Below are positions 10,130 to 18,865 of a DNA stretch of 32,051 bases, piece by piece. Numbering within the stretch: position 1 is the first letter of the stretch; every line of letters begins with the position of its first letter. The stretch is from the NCBI RefSeq assembly GCF_011391645.1, contig NZ_JAABQC010000023.1, forward strand, positions 1 to 32,051. Reading direction: 5' to 3'. The notes below the pieces were generated by a model that was not told the DNA's origin, made no database searches, and saw only the letters and a list, made by a program, of their open reading frames with translations. The position numbers and the translations under genes were made by a program. The stretch is from Rhodoferax sp. GTDB taxonomy: Bacteria > Pseudomonadota > Gammaproteobacteria > Burkholderiales > Burkholderiaceae_C.

Positions 10130-11220
10130 GCCCAGCGCCTGCACGCCAACGCACGGCCTTGGTCATGGCCGGTGGCACCGGCGGCCATATCTTTCCGGGG
10201 CTGGCCGTGGCGCACGCCCTGCGCGACAAAGGCTGGCGCGTGCACTGGTTCGGTGGCACCGGCAGCGCCGGACATCCCAGCATGGAAAGCCAGTTGGTGC
10301 CGCCACAGGGTTTTGCCTTTGAGTCCATCGACTTTGGCGGCGTGCGCGGCAAGGGCCCGTTGACCGTGGCACTGCTGCCCCTGCGCCTGCTCAAGGCATT
10401 CTGGCAGAGCATTCAGGTGCTGCGCCGCGTCAAGCCCGACGTGGTGCTGGGGCTGGGCGGCTACATCAGCTTTCCGGGCGGCATGATGGGTGTGCTGCTG
10501 GGCAAGCCGCTGCTGCTGCACGAGCAAAACTCGGTGGCCGGGCTGGCCAACAAGGTGCTGGCAAGCGTGGCCGACCGGGTCTTTACTGCTTTCCCCAACG
10601 TGCTCAAGGGGGCCCGATGGGTGGGCAACCCCCTGCGTGTGGCGTTTTTGAACCAGCCTGGTCCGGCGCAGCGCTTTGCGGGTCGTGCCGGGCCGCTCAA
10701 GGTGTTGGTGGTGGGTGGCAGTCTGGGGGCCAAGGCGCTCAACGAGATTGTGCCGCGGGCGCTGGCCCTGCTGCCCGAGGCCGGGCGTCCCGAGGTGATT
10801 CACCAAAGTGGCGCCAAACAAATCGACGCGCTGCGCGCCAACTATGCCGCCGCCGGCGTCCAGTCGCAATTGACACCCTTCATCGACGACACCGCGCAGG
10901 CCTTTGCCGACGCCGATCTGGTGATCTGCCGCGCCGGCGCCAGCACCGTGACCGAGATTGCTGCGGTGGGTGCTAGCGCGCTGTTTGTGCCGTTTCCCTC
11001 GGCGGTGGATGACCACCAGACCACCAACGCCCGTTTCTTGGTGGATCAGGGCGCGGGCTGGCTGGTGCCGCAAGCCCGCCTGACACCTGAGTACCTGGCT
11101 GAACTGCTGCAAAAAATGGACCGTGCAACGCTCATGAGCAAGGCGCTGGAGGCTAAAAAAATGCAAAAACTGGACGCCACCCAAAACATCGTGGCGGCAT
11201 GCGAGGAGCTTTGCCAATGA
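10126..11220 (+). CDS. murG: Lipid II synthase MurG (GlcNAc transferase)
   Basis: Encodes 364 residues of the peripheral inner-membrane GT28 glycosyltransferase that adds GlcNAc from UDP-GlcNAc to lipid I, giving lipid II. The first glycine loop GGTGGH is at residues 16-21, followed by [12 protein letters not shown], the second glycine-rich loop [11 protein letters not shown] and the [10 protein letters not shown] donor-binding block. The start ATG at 10126 overlaps the ftsW stop and has a GGGAGG ribosome binding site at 10114-10119. The open frame continues far upstream into ftsW in another reading frame, but that part is not MurG-like. The stop overlaps murC (ATGA). Confidence 0.98.
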   Translation: MSPAPARQRTALVMAGGTGGHIFPGLAVAHALRDKGWRVHWFGGTGSAGHPSMESQLVPPQGFAFESIDFGGVRGKGPLTVALLPLRLLKAFWQSIQVLRRVKPDVVLGLGGYISFPGGMMGVLLGKPLLLHEQNSVAGLANKVLASVADRVFTAFPNVLKGARWVGNPLRVAFLNQPGPAQRFAGRAGPLKVLVVGGSLGAKALNEIVPRALALLPEAGRPEVIHQSGAKQIDALRANYAAAGVQSQLTPFIDDTAQAFADADLVICRAGASTVTEIAAVGASALFVPFPSAVDDHQTTNARFLVDQGAGWLVPQARLTPEYLAELLQKMDRATLMSKALEAKKMQKLDATQNIVAACEELCQ

Positions 11221-12659
11221 AACAGGCCATTCAACACATCCACTTTGTCGGCATTGGCGGTGTCGGCATGTCCGGCATCGCCGAGGTGCTGCTTAACCTG
11301 GGTTACACCATTTCGGGCTCGGACCAGTCCGACAGCACCACCCTGCAGCGCCTGCAGACTCTGGGCATCCAGACCTACATCGGTCACAAAGCCGGCAACG
11401 TCAGCGGTGCCGATGCGGTGGTGATCTCGACGGCGGTGCAGGCCGACAACGCCGAGGTGATCGCGGCGCGCGCCATGCACATGCCGGTGGTGCCGCGCGC
11501 GCTCATGCTGGCCGAGCTGATGCGCCTGAAGAAGGGGATCGCGATTGCCGGAACTCATGGCAAAACCACCACCACCAGCCTGGTCGCCAGCGTGCTGGCC
11601 GAGGCCGGACTCGACCCGACCTTTGTTATCGGTGGCCGCCTGAACAGTGCCGGGGCCAATGCGCGGCTTGGGCAGGGCGATTACATCGTGGTCGAAGCCG
11701 ATGAGTCGGATGCCTCGTTTTTGAACCTGCTGCCGGTGATGGCGGTGGTGACCAACATCGACGCCGACCACATGGAAACCTATGGTCACAACTTTGAGAA
11801 CCTGAAAAAGGCCTTCGTCGACTTCTTGCACCGCATGCCGTTTTATGGCACCGCCATTCTGTGCACTGACGATGCCGCGGTGCGCTCCATCGTGCCGCAA
11901 GTGACCTGTCCGGTCACCAGTTATGGCTTTGAGGAAGGCGCCGAAGTGCGCGCCGTGAATGTGCGCGCGGTGGAAGGCCAGATGCACTTCACCGTGCTGC
12001 GGCGCAACGGGCTGGTGCTGCCAGACCTGGAGGTGGTGCTGAACCTGCCGGGCCGCCACAACGTGCTCAATGCCTTGTCGGCCATTGCCGTGGCCGTGGA
12101 GCTTGGCATTGACGACGCCGCCTTGGTGCGCGCGCTGGCCCAGTTCAAGGGCGTGGGACGGCGCTTTCAGCGCTACGGCGAACTGCCCGTGCCTGCCGCC
12201 CATGGCGGCGGCAGCTTCACGCTGGTCGACGATTACGGCCATCACCCCGTGGAAATGGCGGCCACGCTGGCTGCTGCCCGTGGCGCCTTTCCGGGGCGTC
12301 GCCTGCTGCTGGTGTTCCAGCCGCATCGCTTCACCCGCACGCGTGACTGCTTTGATGACTTTGTCAAGATCATCGGGCAAGCCGATGCGGTGCTGCTGAC
12401 CGAGGTTTATGCCGCTGGCGAAGCCCCGATCGTGGCTGCCGATGGGCGCAGTCTGGCGCGCGCGCTGCGCGTGGCCGGCCACATCGAACCGGTTTTTGTG
12501 GATGACGTCGCCGAGTTGCCACGAGCCATTGTGGACGCCACGCGCGACGGCGATGTGGTGCTGTGCATGGGCGCGGGCTCGATTGGTGCGGTGCCGGCCA
12601 AGGTGACAGGCCTGCTGCAGGAAAAACCGTTGGTTGCAATGGAAAGACAGGGGTTATGA
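11217..12659 (+). CDS. murC: UDP-N-acetylmuramate:L-alanine ligase MurC
   Basis: Encodes 480 residues of the first Mur ligase, adding L-alanine to UDP-MurNAc. The N-terminal [17 protein letters not shown] nucleotide-binding block, the P-loop GTHGKTT (112-118), the EADESDASF segment and the DDYGHHPVE block in the C-terminal half are all characteristic. Length is normal. The start ATG at 11217 overlaps the murG stop, and the gene's own stop overlaps the ddl ATG at 12656. Confidence 0.98.
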   Translation: MKQAIQHIHFVGIGGVGMSGIAEVLLNLGYTISGSDQSDSTTLQRLQTLGIQTYIGHKAGNVSGADAVVISTAVQADNAEVIAARAMHMPVVPRALMLAELMRLKKGIAIAGTHGKTTTTSLVASVLAEAGLDPTFVIGGRLNSAGANARLGQGDYIVVEADESDASFLNLLPVMAVVTNIDADHMETYGHNFENLKKAFVDFLHRMPFYGTAILCTDDAAVRSIVPQVTCPVTSYGFEEGAEVRAVNVRAVEGQMHFTVLRRNGLVLPDLEVVLNLPGRHNVLNALSAIAVAVELGIDDAALVRALAQFKGVGRRFQRYGELPVPAAHGGGSFTLVDDYGHHPVEMAATLAAARGAFPGRRLLLVFQPHRFTRTRDCFDDFVKIIGQADAVLLTEVYAAGEAPIVAADGRSLARALRVAGHIEPVFVDDVAELPRAIVDATRDGDVVLCMGAGSIGAVPAKVTGLLQEKPLVAMERQGL

Positions 12660-13603
12660 GCGAATTTGACTTGAAAACCGAAAAAGTGGCAGTGCTCATG
12701 GGCGGCGCCTCCGCCGAGCGCGAGGTCTCTCTGATGTCGGGCAGCGGGGTTTTGCAGGCGCTGCAAAGCCTGGGCGTGAACGCGGCCAGGTTTGACCCGG
12801 CTGAGCGCGACTTGCTTGATCTGAAAAAGGACGGCTTCACGCGCTGCTTTATTGCGCTGCACGGCCGCTTCGGCGAAGACGGCACGGTGCAGGGCGCGCT
12901 GGAGCTGCTCGGCATTCCCTACACCGGCCCGGGCGTCATGGCCTCCAGCATTGCCATTGACAAGCTCATGACCAAACACATCTGGCGCGCCGACGGCCTG
13001 CCCACACCGGCCTGGAGAAAAGTGGACAGTGCCGAGGCCACCCGGGCTGCCATGGCCGAGCTGGGCTGCCCCATGATCGTCAAACCCGCGCGCGAAGGCT
13101 CCACGCTGGGCCTGACCAAGGTCTCCGCCGTTGACCAGTGCGCGGCGGCTTTTGTGCTGGCCGCCAGCATGCATGACGAGGTCTTGTGCGAGCAGTTCAT
13201 TGCCGGCGACGAGGTCACCATCGCGGTGCTGGGCAGCGGCGCGCAAGCCCGTGCCTTGCCGGTGATCCGCATCGTGGCGCCAGAGGGCAATTACGACTAT
13301 CAGAACAAATATTTCACCAACACAACCCAGTACCTGGTGCCCTGTGGCTTGCCCGAGGGTGAAGAAGCCAACATCCAGCAACTGGTGCTGAAAGCTTTCA
13401 GGAGCCTGGGTTGCCGCGGCTGGGCCCGCGCCGACGTGATGATCGACGCCGCCACCCGCCAGCCCTATCTGCTGGAGATCAACACCTCGCCGGGCATGAC
13501 CAGCCATTCGCTGGTGCCGATGGCCGCCAAGGCGGCAGGCATCAGTTACCCGGAACTGTGCCTGCAGGTTCTTCAATCCGCCAGCCGCGACTACACCCTA
13601 TGA
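12656..13603 (+). CDS. ddl: D-alanine:D-alanine ligase (DdlB type)
   Basis: Encodes 315 residues of an ATP-grasp enzyme that joins two D-alanines; the product is used by MurF from the same operon. Visible signatures are [17 protein letters not shown] (13-29), [24 protein letters not shown] and the C-terminal magnesium-binding [11 protein letters not shown] block. Length (about 305-315 for DdlB) and position between murC and ftsQ fit ddlB. The start ATG at 12656 forms an ATGA overlap with murC. The frame is also open upstream inside murC, but that portion has no ligase similarity. Confidence 0.97.
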   Translation: MSEFDLKTEKVAVLMGGASAEREVSLMSGSGVLQALQSLGVNAARFDPAERDLLDLKKDGFTRCFIALHGRFGEDGTVQGALELLGIPYTGPGVMASSIAIDKLMTKHIWRADGLPTPAWRKVDSAEATRAAMAELGCPMIVKPAREGSTLGLTKVSAVDQCAAAFVLAASMHDEVLCEQFIAGDEVTIAVLGSGAQARALPVIRIVAPEGNYDYQNKYFTNTTQYLVPCGLPEGEEANIQQLVLKAFRSLGCRGWARADVMIDAATRQPYLLEINTSPGMTSHSLVPMAAKAAGISYPELCLQVLQSASRDYTL

Positions 13604-14403
13604 CCAGCAACGCGCCCCTGCCGCTCGACATCAGGCTCATGAACGGGCTCGCCACCGCCCTGTTCGGGGTGCTGCTGCTTATGCTGCTGGGCGCCGGGCT
13701 GGCGTATGTGCGGCAGTTGCCGTTGTTTGCCATTCGCGGGGTCACGGTGGTGGGCGACGTGTCGCATTACAACGCGATCTCGCTGCGCGCCAATGTGATG
13801 CCGCGCCTGCAGGGCACTTTCTTCACGCTTGACCTGCAGGCTGCGCGCCAGGTTTTCGAGACCATGCCCTGGGTGCGCCAGGCGGTGGTGCGGCGGGACT
13901 TTCCGAATCGCCTCAAGGTGCAATTGCAGGAGCATCAGGCAGTGGCGTATTGGGGTGTGGAGGGTGACTCGCGCCTGGTCAACACCTTTGGTGAAGTGTT
14001 TGAGGCCAACCTGGGCGAACTGGCGCAAGACGACCTGCCGCGCCTGAGCGGCCCCGAGGGCCAGAGCGCGCAGGTGCTGGCCATGCTGTACACGCTGCAG
14101 CCGCTCCTGTCGCCGCTGGACATGACGCTGGAGCAGCTTGAACTCACGCCGCGCGGTGGCTGGCGCGCGCAGCTTGACGCGGGCACCGTGCTGGAGCTTG
14201 GCACGGGCAGCACCCAGGAATTGCTGGCCCGTTTGGAGCGGTTCTTGAAGACGGTGACGCAGGCAACCTCGCGCTACAACCGCGGCGTGGAGCAACTCGC
14301 CGCAGTGGACCTGCGCCACAAGGATGGTTATGCGATTCGGCTCAACGGGGTCAGCACGGTTGAGGCCGGTGATATGAAAAAAGTAATCCAAGGTAACAGG
14401 TGA
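13600..14403 (+). CDS. ftsQ: Cell division protein FtsQ
   Basis: Encodes 267 residues of a bitopic inner-membrane protein: a short cytoplasmic N-terminus, one span at about residues 18-37, a POTRA domain at about 43-112 (beginning [13 protein letters not shown]), then the beta domain ([29 protein letters not shown] is its entry). FtsQ binds FtsB-FtsL and helps recruit them to the septum. The start ATG at 13600 overlaps the ddl stop. The gene ends four bases before ftsA. FtsQ is poorly conserved outside POTRA, but the position is diagnostic. Confidence 0.96.
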   Translation: MTSNAPLPLDIRLMNGLATALFGVLLLMLLGAGLAYVRQLPLFAIRGVTVVGDVSHYNAISLRANVMPRLQGTFFTLDLQAARQVFETMPWVRQAVVRRDFPNRLKVQLQEHQAVAYWGVEGDSRLVNTFGEVFEANLGELAQDDLPRLSGPEGQSAQVLAMLYTLQPLLSPLDMTLEQLELTPRGGWRAQLDAGTVLELGTGSTQELLARLERFLKTVTQATSRYNRGVEQLAAVDLRHKDGYAIRLNGVSTVEAGDMKKVIQGNR

Positions 14404-14407
14404 CGCT

Positions 14408-15637
14408 ATGGCAAAAGAGTACAAAGATCTGGTGGTCGGGCTTGACATTGGCACGGCCAAGGTCATGGTCGTGGTGGCCGAGGTCATGCCGGGTGGCCAG
14501 CTCAAGCTGGCTGGCCTCGGTGTGGCGCCCAGCAACGGCTTGAAGCGCGGCGTGGTGGTCAACATTGATGCCACCGTGCAAAGTATCCAGCAGGCGCTGA
14601 AAGAAGCCGAGTTGATGGCCGACTGCAAGATCCAGCGGGTTTATACCGGCATCACCGGCAGCCACATCCGCGGCATGAATTCGCACGGCATGGTGGCCAT
14701 CAAGGACCGCGAGGTCTCGGCCGCCGACGTGGCGCGCGTGGTCGAAACCGCCAAGGCGATCAACATCTCGACCGACCAGCGCCTGCTGCTGGTGGAGCCG
14801 CAGGAGTTCATCATCGACGGCCAGGATGTGCGCGAGCCGATCGGCATGAGCGGCATCCGGCTGGAGGCCAAGGTGCACATCGTCACCGGCGCCCAAAGTG
14901 CCGCTGAAAACATCATCAAGTGTGTGCGCCGCTGCGGCCTGGAAGTGGAGCAGCTCATGCTCAACCCGCTGGCCAGCAGCCTGTCGGTGCTGACCGAGGA
15001 CGAGCGTGAACTGGGCGTGGCGCTGGTCGACATCGGCGCCGGCACCACCGACCTGGCCATTTTTACCAACGGCGCCATCCGCCACACCGCCGTCATTCCG
15101 ATCGCCGGCGACCTGATCACCAGCGACATCGCCATGGCCCTGCGCACGCCGACCAAGGACGCCGAGGAAATCAAGGTTGAAAACGGCTATGCCAAACAGT
15201 TGCTGGCCGATCCCGAGGCACAGGTGGAAGTGCCCGGCCTGGGTGACCGTGGCCCGCGCATGCTCAGCCGCCAGGCGCTGGCCGGCGTGATCGAGCCCCG
15301 CGTGGAAGAAATTTTCAGCCTGGTGCACCAGGTGATGCGCGAGTCGGGCTTTGAAGAAATGCTGTCCAGCGGCATCGTGCTCACCGGCGGCAGCTGCGTC
15401 ATGCCTGGCATGGTCGAGTTGGGCGAAGACATCTTCCTGAAGCCGGTGCGCCGCGGCATTCCCAAATATACCGGCGTGCTGTCAGACATGGTGGCGCAGC
15501 CCCGTGCCGCCACTGTGATGGGCCTGCTGGAAGAAGCCCGCCTGGGGCGCCTGCGGGGTTTCAAGGTGGCGCAGAAAAACGGCTCTATGAAAACCGCATT
15601 TGGCTCGGTCAAGGACTGGATTGTGGGGAATTTCTAA
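14408..15637 (+). CDS. ftsA: Cell division protein FtsA (actin-like FtsZ membrane tether)
   Basis: Encodes 409 residues. The N-terminal phosphate-1 motif VGLDIGTAKV, the phosphate-2 motif LVDIGAGTTDLAIF and the adenosine motif VLTGGSC are those of the FtsA/actin fold. The C-terminal segment (GSVKDWIVGNF) fits the amphipathic membrane-targeting helix. FtsA binds the FtsZ C-terminal peptide, which is visible in the ftsZ product here. The start ATG at 14408 has AGGTGA at 14398-14403 upstream, overlapping the ftsQ stop, with a short four-base spacer. A gap of 141 bases follows before ftsZ. Confidence 0.98.
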   Translation: MAKEYKDLVVGLDIGTAKVMVVVAEVMPGGQLKLAGLGVAPSNGLKRGVVVNIDATVQSIQQALKEAELMADCKIQRVYTGITGSHIRGMNSHGMVAIKDREVSAADVARVVETAKAINISTDQRLLLVEPQEFIIDGQDVREPIGMSGIRLEAKVHIVTGAQSAAENIIKCVRRCGLEVEQLMLNPLASSLSVLTEDERELGVALVDIGAGTTDLAIFTNGAIRHTAVIPIAGDLITSDIAMALRTPTKDAEEIKVENGYAKQLLADPEAQVEVPGLGDRGPRMLSRQALAGVIEPRVEEIFSLVHQVMRESGFEEMLSSGIVLTGGSCVMPGMVELGEDIFLKPVRRGIPKYTGVLSDMVAQPRAATVMGLLEEARLGRLRGFKVAQKNGSMKTAFGSVKDWIVGNF

Positions 15638-15685
15638 GCATGGAAAACAAAATCTGGCTGTCCCGCGCAAGCCCGCACCGACGAT

Positions 15686-15704
15686 GGCGGGGCACGGCCC
15701 CGCC
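15686..15704 (+). repeat. Perfect GC-rich inverted repeat in the ftsA-ftsZ gap
   Basis: GGCGGGGC at 15686-15693 and GCCCCGCC at 15697-15704 are exact reverse complements separated by ACG, so RNA from this site should form a very stable 8-bp hairpin. No T-run follows (the next bases are CCAAGCC), so it is not a standard intrinsic terminator. It lies about 75 bases before the ftsZ start. It could stall or protect the mRNA between ftsA and ftsZ; that role is inference. Confidence 0.6.
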
Positions 15705-15723
15705 CCAAGCCCCGGCAACCCCA

Positions 15724-15750
15724 TTCAAGCAAGCTCATTTTTTATATTCT
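15724..15750 (+). promoter_or_regulatory. Possible ftsZ promoter (AT-rich -10-like stretch)
   Basis: In a very GC-rich region the stretch at 15738-15752 is almost all A and T and contains TATATT (15743-15748) or TATTCT (15745-15750) as a possible -10. No convincing -35 lies at the usual spacing; TTCAAG at 15724-15729 is too close for TATATT. ftsZ usually has extra promoters of its own in this position, which is why the stretch is noted. Confidence 0.3.
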
Positions 15751-15778
15751 TTACCCACTGAACCCCAAGGAGAACACC

Positions 15779-17032
15779 ATGCCCATTGAACTCATCGACG
15801 AAGAAAGCTTTAACCAAGGCACCCAGATCAAGGTGATCGGCGTTGGCGGAGGCGGCGGCAACGCGGTGGCCCACATGATTGCCAGCGCGGTCCAGGGCGT
15901 GGAATTCATCTGCGCCAACACCGATTCGCAGGCGCTCAGCACCAGCGACGCACACCTCGTCATCCAGCTCGGCAGCACCGGCCTGGGCGCGGGCAGCAAG
16001 CCCGACAAGGCGCGCGAAGCCGCCGAGGTGGCCATTGAGCACATCCGCGAAGCCATTGATGGGGCCCACATGCTGTTCATCACCGCCGGCATGGGCGGTG
16101 GCACCGGCACTGGCGCAGCCCCGGTGATTGCCCGCATTGCGCGTGAAATGGGAATTTTGACCGTGGGCGTGGTGACCAAGCCATTCGAGTTTGAGGGCAA
16201 ACGCCGCATGGACAACGCCGAGAGCGGATTGGCCGAACTCGAAGCCAATGTCGATTCGCTGATCGTGGTGCTGAACGAAAAACTGCTCGACGTGCTGGGC
16301 GACGACGCCACACAGGACGAGGCTTTTGCCCATGCCAACGACGTGCTCAAAAACGCCGTGGGCGGCATTGCTGAAATCATCAATGTGCCCGGCCATGTCA
16401 ACGTTGACTTTGAAGACGTGCGCACGGTGATGGGTGAGCCCGGCAAAGCCATGATGGGTACTGCCGTGGCCGCCGGTCCGGACCGCGCCCGCATCGCCGC
16501 CGAGCAGGCGGTGGCCTGCCCGCTGCTCGAGGGCATTGACCTGTCGGGCGCCAAAGGCGTGCTGGTGCTGATCTCGGCCGCCAAGGGCAGCCTGAAACTG
16601 TCCGAGTCCAAAGTGGCCATGAACACCATTCGCAACTACGCCTCGCAGGACGCGCATGTGATCTACGGCACCGCTTACGACGACAACCTGGGCGACCAGA
16701 TTCGCGTCACCGTGGTGGCCACCGGCTTGAGCCGTCAGGCGCAGCGCCCGAAACTGGTGGTCACGCAAAGCCAGCCCGAAATGGGTTTGCGCACCGGCAC
16801 GCACGATGTGCCGTTCAACATCCCCACCCTCAACAGCCCGGTGGGCGCGGGTCAGTCGAACAGTTCCATGGCAACCAGCAACGCCGGACGCACACAGACC
16901 GATTACGGTTCCATGGCCACCCCCAGCGTCTGGCGCAACCGCACCTCGGCCGCAGCCAAGGTCGACGCTTTGAGCAGCGGCGGCATGGACGACTTCGAGA
17001 TTCCGGCGTTTTTGCGCAAACAGGCGGATTAG
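15779..17032 (+). CDS. ftsZ: Cell division GTPase FtsZ
   Basis: Encodes 417 residues of the tubulin homologue that forms the division ring. The N-terminal GGGGGNAV loop, the tubulin signature GGGTGTG at residues 106-112, and the NVDFEDV synergy-loop region are intact. A variable linker (about 318-403, rich in Ser, Thr and Asn) leads to the conserved C-terminal peptide DDFEIPAFLRKQAD (404-417), which docks to FtsA and ZipA. The ribosome binding site AAGGAG at 15767-15772 lies six bases before ATG 15779 and is the strongest in the cluster, consistent with the high FtsZ level a cell needs. ftsZ ends the dcw operon here. Confidence 0.99.
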   Translation: MPIELIDEESFNQGTQIKVIGVGGGGGNAVAHMIASAVQGVEFICANTDSQALSTSDAHLVIQLGSTGLGAGSKPDKAREAAEVAIEHIREAIDGAHMLFITAGMGGGTGTGAAPVIARIAREMGILTVGVVTKPFEFEGKRRMDNAESGLAELEANVDSLIVVLNEKLLDVLGDDATQDEAFAHANDVLKNAVGGIAEIINVPGHVNVDFEDVRTVMGEPGKAMMGTAVAAGPDRARIAAEQAVACPLLEGIDLSGAKGVLVLISAAKGSLKLSESKVAMNTIRNYASQDAHVIYGTAYDDNLGDQIRVTVVATGLSRQAQRPKLVVTQSQPEMGLRTGTHDVPFNIPTLNSPVGAGQSNSSMATSNAGRTQTDYGSMATPSVWRNRTSAAAKVDALSSGGMDDFEIPAFLRKQAD

Positions 17033-17267
17033 ACTGTCCGGACGGCGCGCAGCGTGATCCGGGACATCCCTGGACTGGCAGGGATGGCATGAAAATGAGC
17101 GGATTGTTTCGTGCCTTCAAAATGATTGCACTCCAACTTGCCGCTCCAGCCGACGCGCACGGTTGCTGCGCACCGATGAGCTTTGCGTTGCGTCTCGCAG
17201 GACCACTTGCGGCGCACGCGCCTTGGAATCTCTTTGGGCACCCAACTTATCTCAGCGGAGTAAACCC
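17033..17267. other. Non-coding gap downstream of ftsZ
   Basis: These 235 bases have no gene I can support. A 60-codon frame (17089-17271, plus strand) has an ATG with AGGGA nearby, but its composition does not look like a protein. Just after the ftsZ stop is an 8-base palindrome GTCCGGAC (17036-17043), followed by the inverted repeat listed separately. No T-run suitable for an intrinsic terminator was seen. Confidence 0.5.
17065..17086 (+). repeat. Inverted repeat downstream of ftsZ
   Basis: CATCCCTG (17065-17072) and CAGGGATG (17079-17086) are exact reverse complements with a six-base loop. It lies 33 bases after the ftsZ stop and could form a 3'-end stabilising hairpin for the dcw transcript. 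Without a T-run it is not a typical intrinsic terminator; factor-dependent termination or no function are both possible. Confidence 0.45.
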
Positions 17268-17627
17268 TTGATATACGCACCTACAGTCATCGGAGTCGTC
17301 ACTCTTCTTGCAATACTGGTGTTCTTCTGGAAGCGAAGCGGACTTGGCTCGGGTCGAAGATTTGGAAACAAAATAGCGCAACACATTGGCATCCAAAGAA
17401 GCCTGTTTTACTCAATTCTTGATCATGGAACGAGGGATACATCGCGCAAGCTGCTTGCCTCGCTGGCGAATTCGAAACTTGGCGTAGCCGAGGCAAGTGT
17501 CGAACTTGGTCCCACACTGGTCAAGGGCGTTGAGCGGCTGGAGGCGCACTTCGGTGAGCAAGAAATGGTCAACGACGCGAAACCCAAAATCATGAAACTG
17601 ATTGCGAGCGCGCAGTCAAGCACGTGA
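17268..17627 (+). CDS. Hypothetical membrane-anchored small protein, 119 residues
   Basis: I do not recognise this protein. The start is inferred to be TTG at 17268, because GGAG at 17257-17260 is correctly spaced and the frame has no ATG until near residue 100. An N-terminal span (about residues 2-21, ending FFWKR) would anchor it in the inner membrane. The rest is hydrophilic and probably helical, with a stretch naming RKLLASLANSKLGVAEAS and a Lys/Glu-rich end. Codon use differs from the neighbours: three ATA isoleucine codons and AGA arginine codons occur in a short gene, whereas the flanking genes avoid them. It ends 30 bases before lpxC, on the same strand. Reality as a gene is likely but unproven; no function can be given. 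Confidence 0.65.
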   Translation: MIYAPTVIGVVTLLAILVFFWKRSGLGSGRRFGNKIAQHIGIQRSLFYSILDHGTRDTSRKLLASLANSKLGVAEASVELGPTLVKGVERLEAHFGEQEMVNDAKPKIMKLIASAQSST

Positions 17628-17637
17628 TGGAGCGGCT

Positions 17638-17657
17638 GATAAAAGTAAAATCTCCCC
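17638..17657 (+). promoter_or_regulatory. Possible -10 elements immediately upstream of lpxC
   Basis: The 20 bases before lpxC hold GATAAAA (17638-17644) and TAAAAT (17646-17651), both -10-like, and no Shine-Dalgarno sequence. If TAAAAT is used, transcription would begin at or within a base or two of the GTG start, giving a leaderless message. No strong -35 is visible at the matching spacing, so this is tentative. Confidence 0.35.
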
Positions 17658-18581
17658 GTGCTTAAACAACGAACCCTCAAAACCTTGACGCGCGCCGTTG
17701 GCGTGGGGCTGCACAGCGGCCAGCGGGTGGAGATCACCCTGCGCCCGGCGCAACCTGACACCGGCATTGTGTTTCGGCGTGTCGACCTGCCCGAGCCGGT
17801 GGACATTTTGGTGTCGGCGCTGGCCGTGACCGACACGCGCATGGCCTCCACCATTTCCAACGGCAATGCCAAGGTCCTCACTGTCGAGCATCTGATGTCG
17901 GCCTGCGCCGGCCTCGGCGTGGACAACCTGTATGTGGACATCAGCGCCGAAGAGGTGCCCATACTGGACGGCTCGGCGGCGTCGTTTGTGTTTTTGCTGC
18001 AGAGCGCGGGCATTGAGTTGCAAAACGCGCCCAAGCGCTTCATCCGCCTGCTGTCGCCGGTGGAGGTGCGTCAGGGCGAGGGAGACAACATCAAATGGGC
18101 GCGCCTCGACCCTTACCACGGCTACCGGCTCAGCTTCGAGATCGACTTCAGTCACCCGGCGGTGGACTCCACCGGCCAGCGCGTGTTGTTTGACATGAGC
18201 ACCGGCTCGTATTCCAAAGATATTGCGCGCGCCCGCACCTTTGGCTTTACCAAAGATGTCGAGATGATGCGTGCCAACGGCCTGGCCCTGGGCGGCGGGC
18301 TGGACAATGCCATCGTGATGGACGATTACAAGGTGCTCAATGCCGGTGGCCTGCGCTATGACGACGAGTTTGTCAAACACAAGATTCTGGACGCCATGGG
18401 CGACCTGTACCTGCTGGGCAAACCCCTGCTGGCCAGCTACAGCGCGTTCAGGTCAGGCCATGCGCTCAACAACCTGCTGTTGCGCGAACTGCTGGACCAC
18501 CCCGAGGCCTGGGATGTGGTGACGTTCGAGAACGAAAAACAGGCGCCGGCTGGTTTTGCCCAACTGGCGCGCGCCTGGTAA
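17658..18581 (+). CDS. lpxC: UDP-3-O-acyl-N-acetylglucosamine deacetylase LpxC
   Basis: Encodes 307 residues of the zinc deacetylase that commits UDP-3-O-acyl-GlcNAc to lipid A synthesis. Zinc ligands are visible: His78 in VEHLMSA with the catalytic base Glu77, and His241 and Asp245 in the HKILD block. The general acid His268 is in SGHALNN. Length matches the family (about 305). The start is GTG at 17658 with no ribosome binding site; the N-terminus ([20 protein letters not shown]) is the expected LpxC beginning, so the start is well fixed. lpxC after ftsZ is a common proteobacterial order, linking outer-membrane and wall synthesis. Confidence 0.98.
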   Translation: MLKQRTLKTLTRAVGVGLHSGQRVEITLRPAQPDTGIVFRRVDLPEPVDILVSALAVTDTRMASTISNGNAKVLTVEHLMSACAGLGVDNLYVDISAEEVPILDGSAASFVFLLQSAGIELQNAPKRFIRLLSPVEVRQGEGDNIKWARLDPYHGYRLSFEIDFSHPAVDSTGQRVLFDMSTGSYSKDIARARTFGFTKDVEMMRANGLALGGGLDNAIVMDDYKVLNAGGLRYDDEFVKHKILDAMGDLYLLGKPLLASYSAFRSGHALNNLLLRELLDHPEAWDVVTFENEKQAPAGFAQLARAW

Positions 18582-18593
18582 GGGCACCTGACC

Positions 18594-18770
18594 ATGCTGC
18601 TGTTTCGCTGGCTGGTTCTGTTGATGCTGTTGGGTGCTTTGGTATCGTTCGCGTTTTATGCGGCCACCGGAGACGCGCGTTTCAAGCGTTATGGCTGGAT
18701 CATCCTGAAGTGGGCCTTGCTGTCGGCGTTCGGCTTTTTTGCCGTGCTGATTCTCGAGCGGGTGGTTTAA
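18594..18770 (+). CDS. Small hypothetical inner-membrane protein, 58 residues
   Basis: A 58-codon frame begins at ATG 18594, 12 bases after lpxC, and ends at TAA 18770. The product has two hydrophobic spans, at about residues 4-23 and 36-54, separated by a polar loop containing TGDARFKRYGW. This membrane hairpin is far more ordered than chance reading would give, and the third-position GC bias resembles the neighbours. No clear Shine-Dalgarno site is seen, but the closeness to lpxC suggests co-transcription. I recognise no family and assign no function. It might be involved in envelope biology by position, which is inference only. Confidence 0.7.
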   Translation: MLLFRWLVLLMLLGALVSFAFYAATGDARFKRYGWIILKWALLSAFGFFAVLILERVV

Positions 18771-18816
18771 GTCCGCCGCTTCATCGGGCGTTCCACGCTG
18801 ATTTTTCTGGCTAAAC

Positions 18817-18847
18817 TTGTCAGCACGCACACCACCTGTCATTTTTA
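18817..18847 (+). promoter_or_regulatory. Possible promoter of the gsp operon
   Basis: In the 95-base gap before gspG, TTGTCA (18817-18822) is a good -35 match, but the region at the right distance (CATTTTTA, 18840-18847) is only a fair -10. The stretch is markedly AT-richer than its surroundings. It is the most plausible transcription start for gspG onward, at low confidence. Confidence 0.3.
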
Positions 18848-18865
18848 AACGGCAACATTGATCTC

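Noticed and set aside
17089-17271. 60-codon plus-strand frame with an ATG and a nearby AGGGA downstream of ftsZ
   Set aside because: The composition is not protein-like, it overlaps the better-supported TTG start at 17268, and the AGGGA is part of the inverted repeat.
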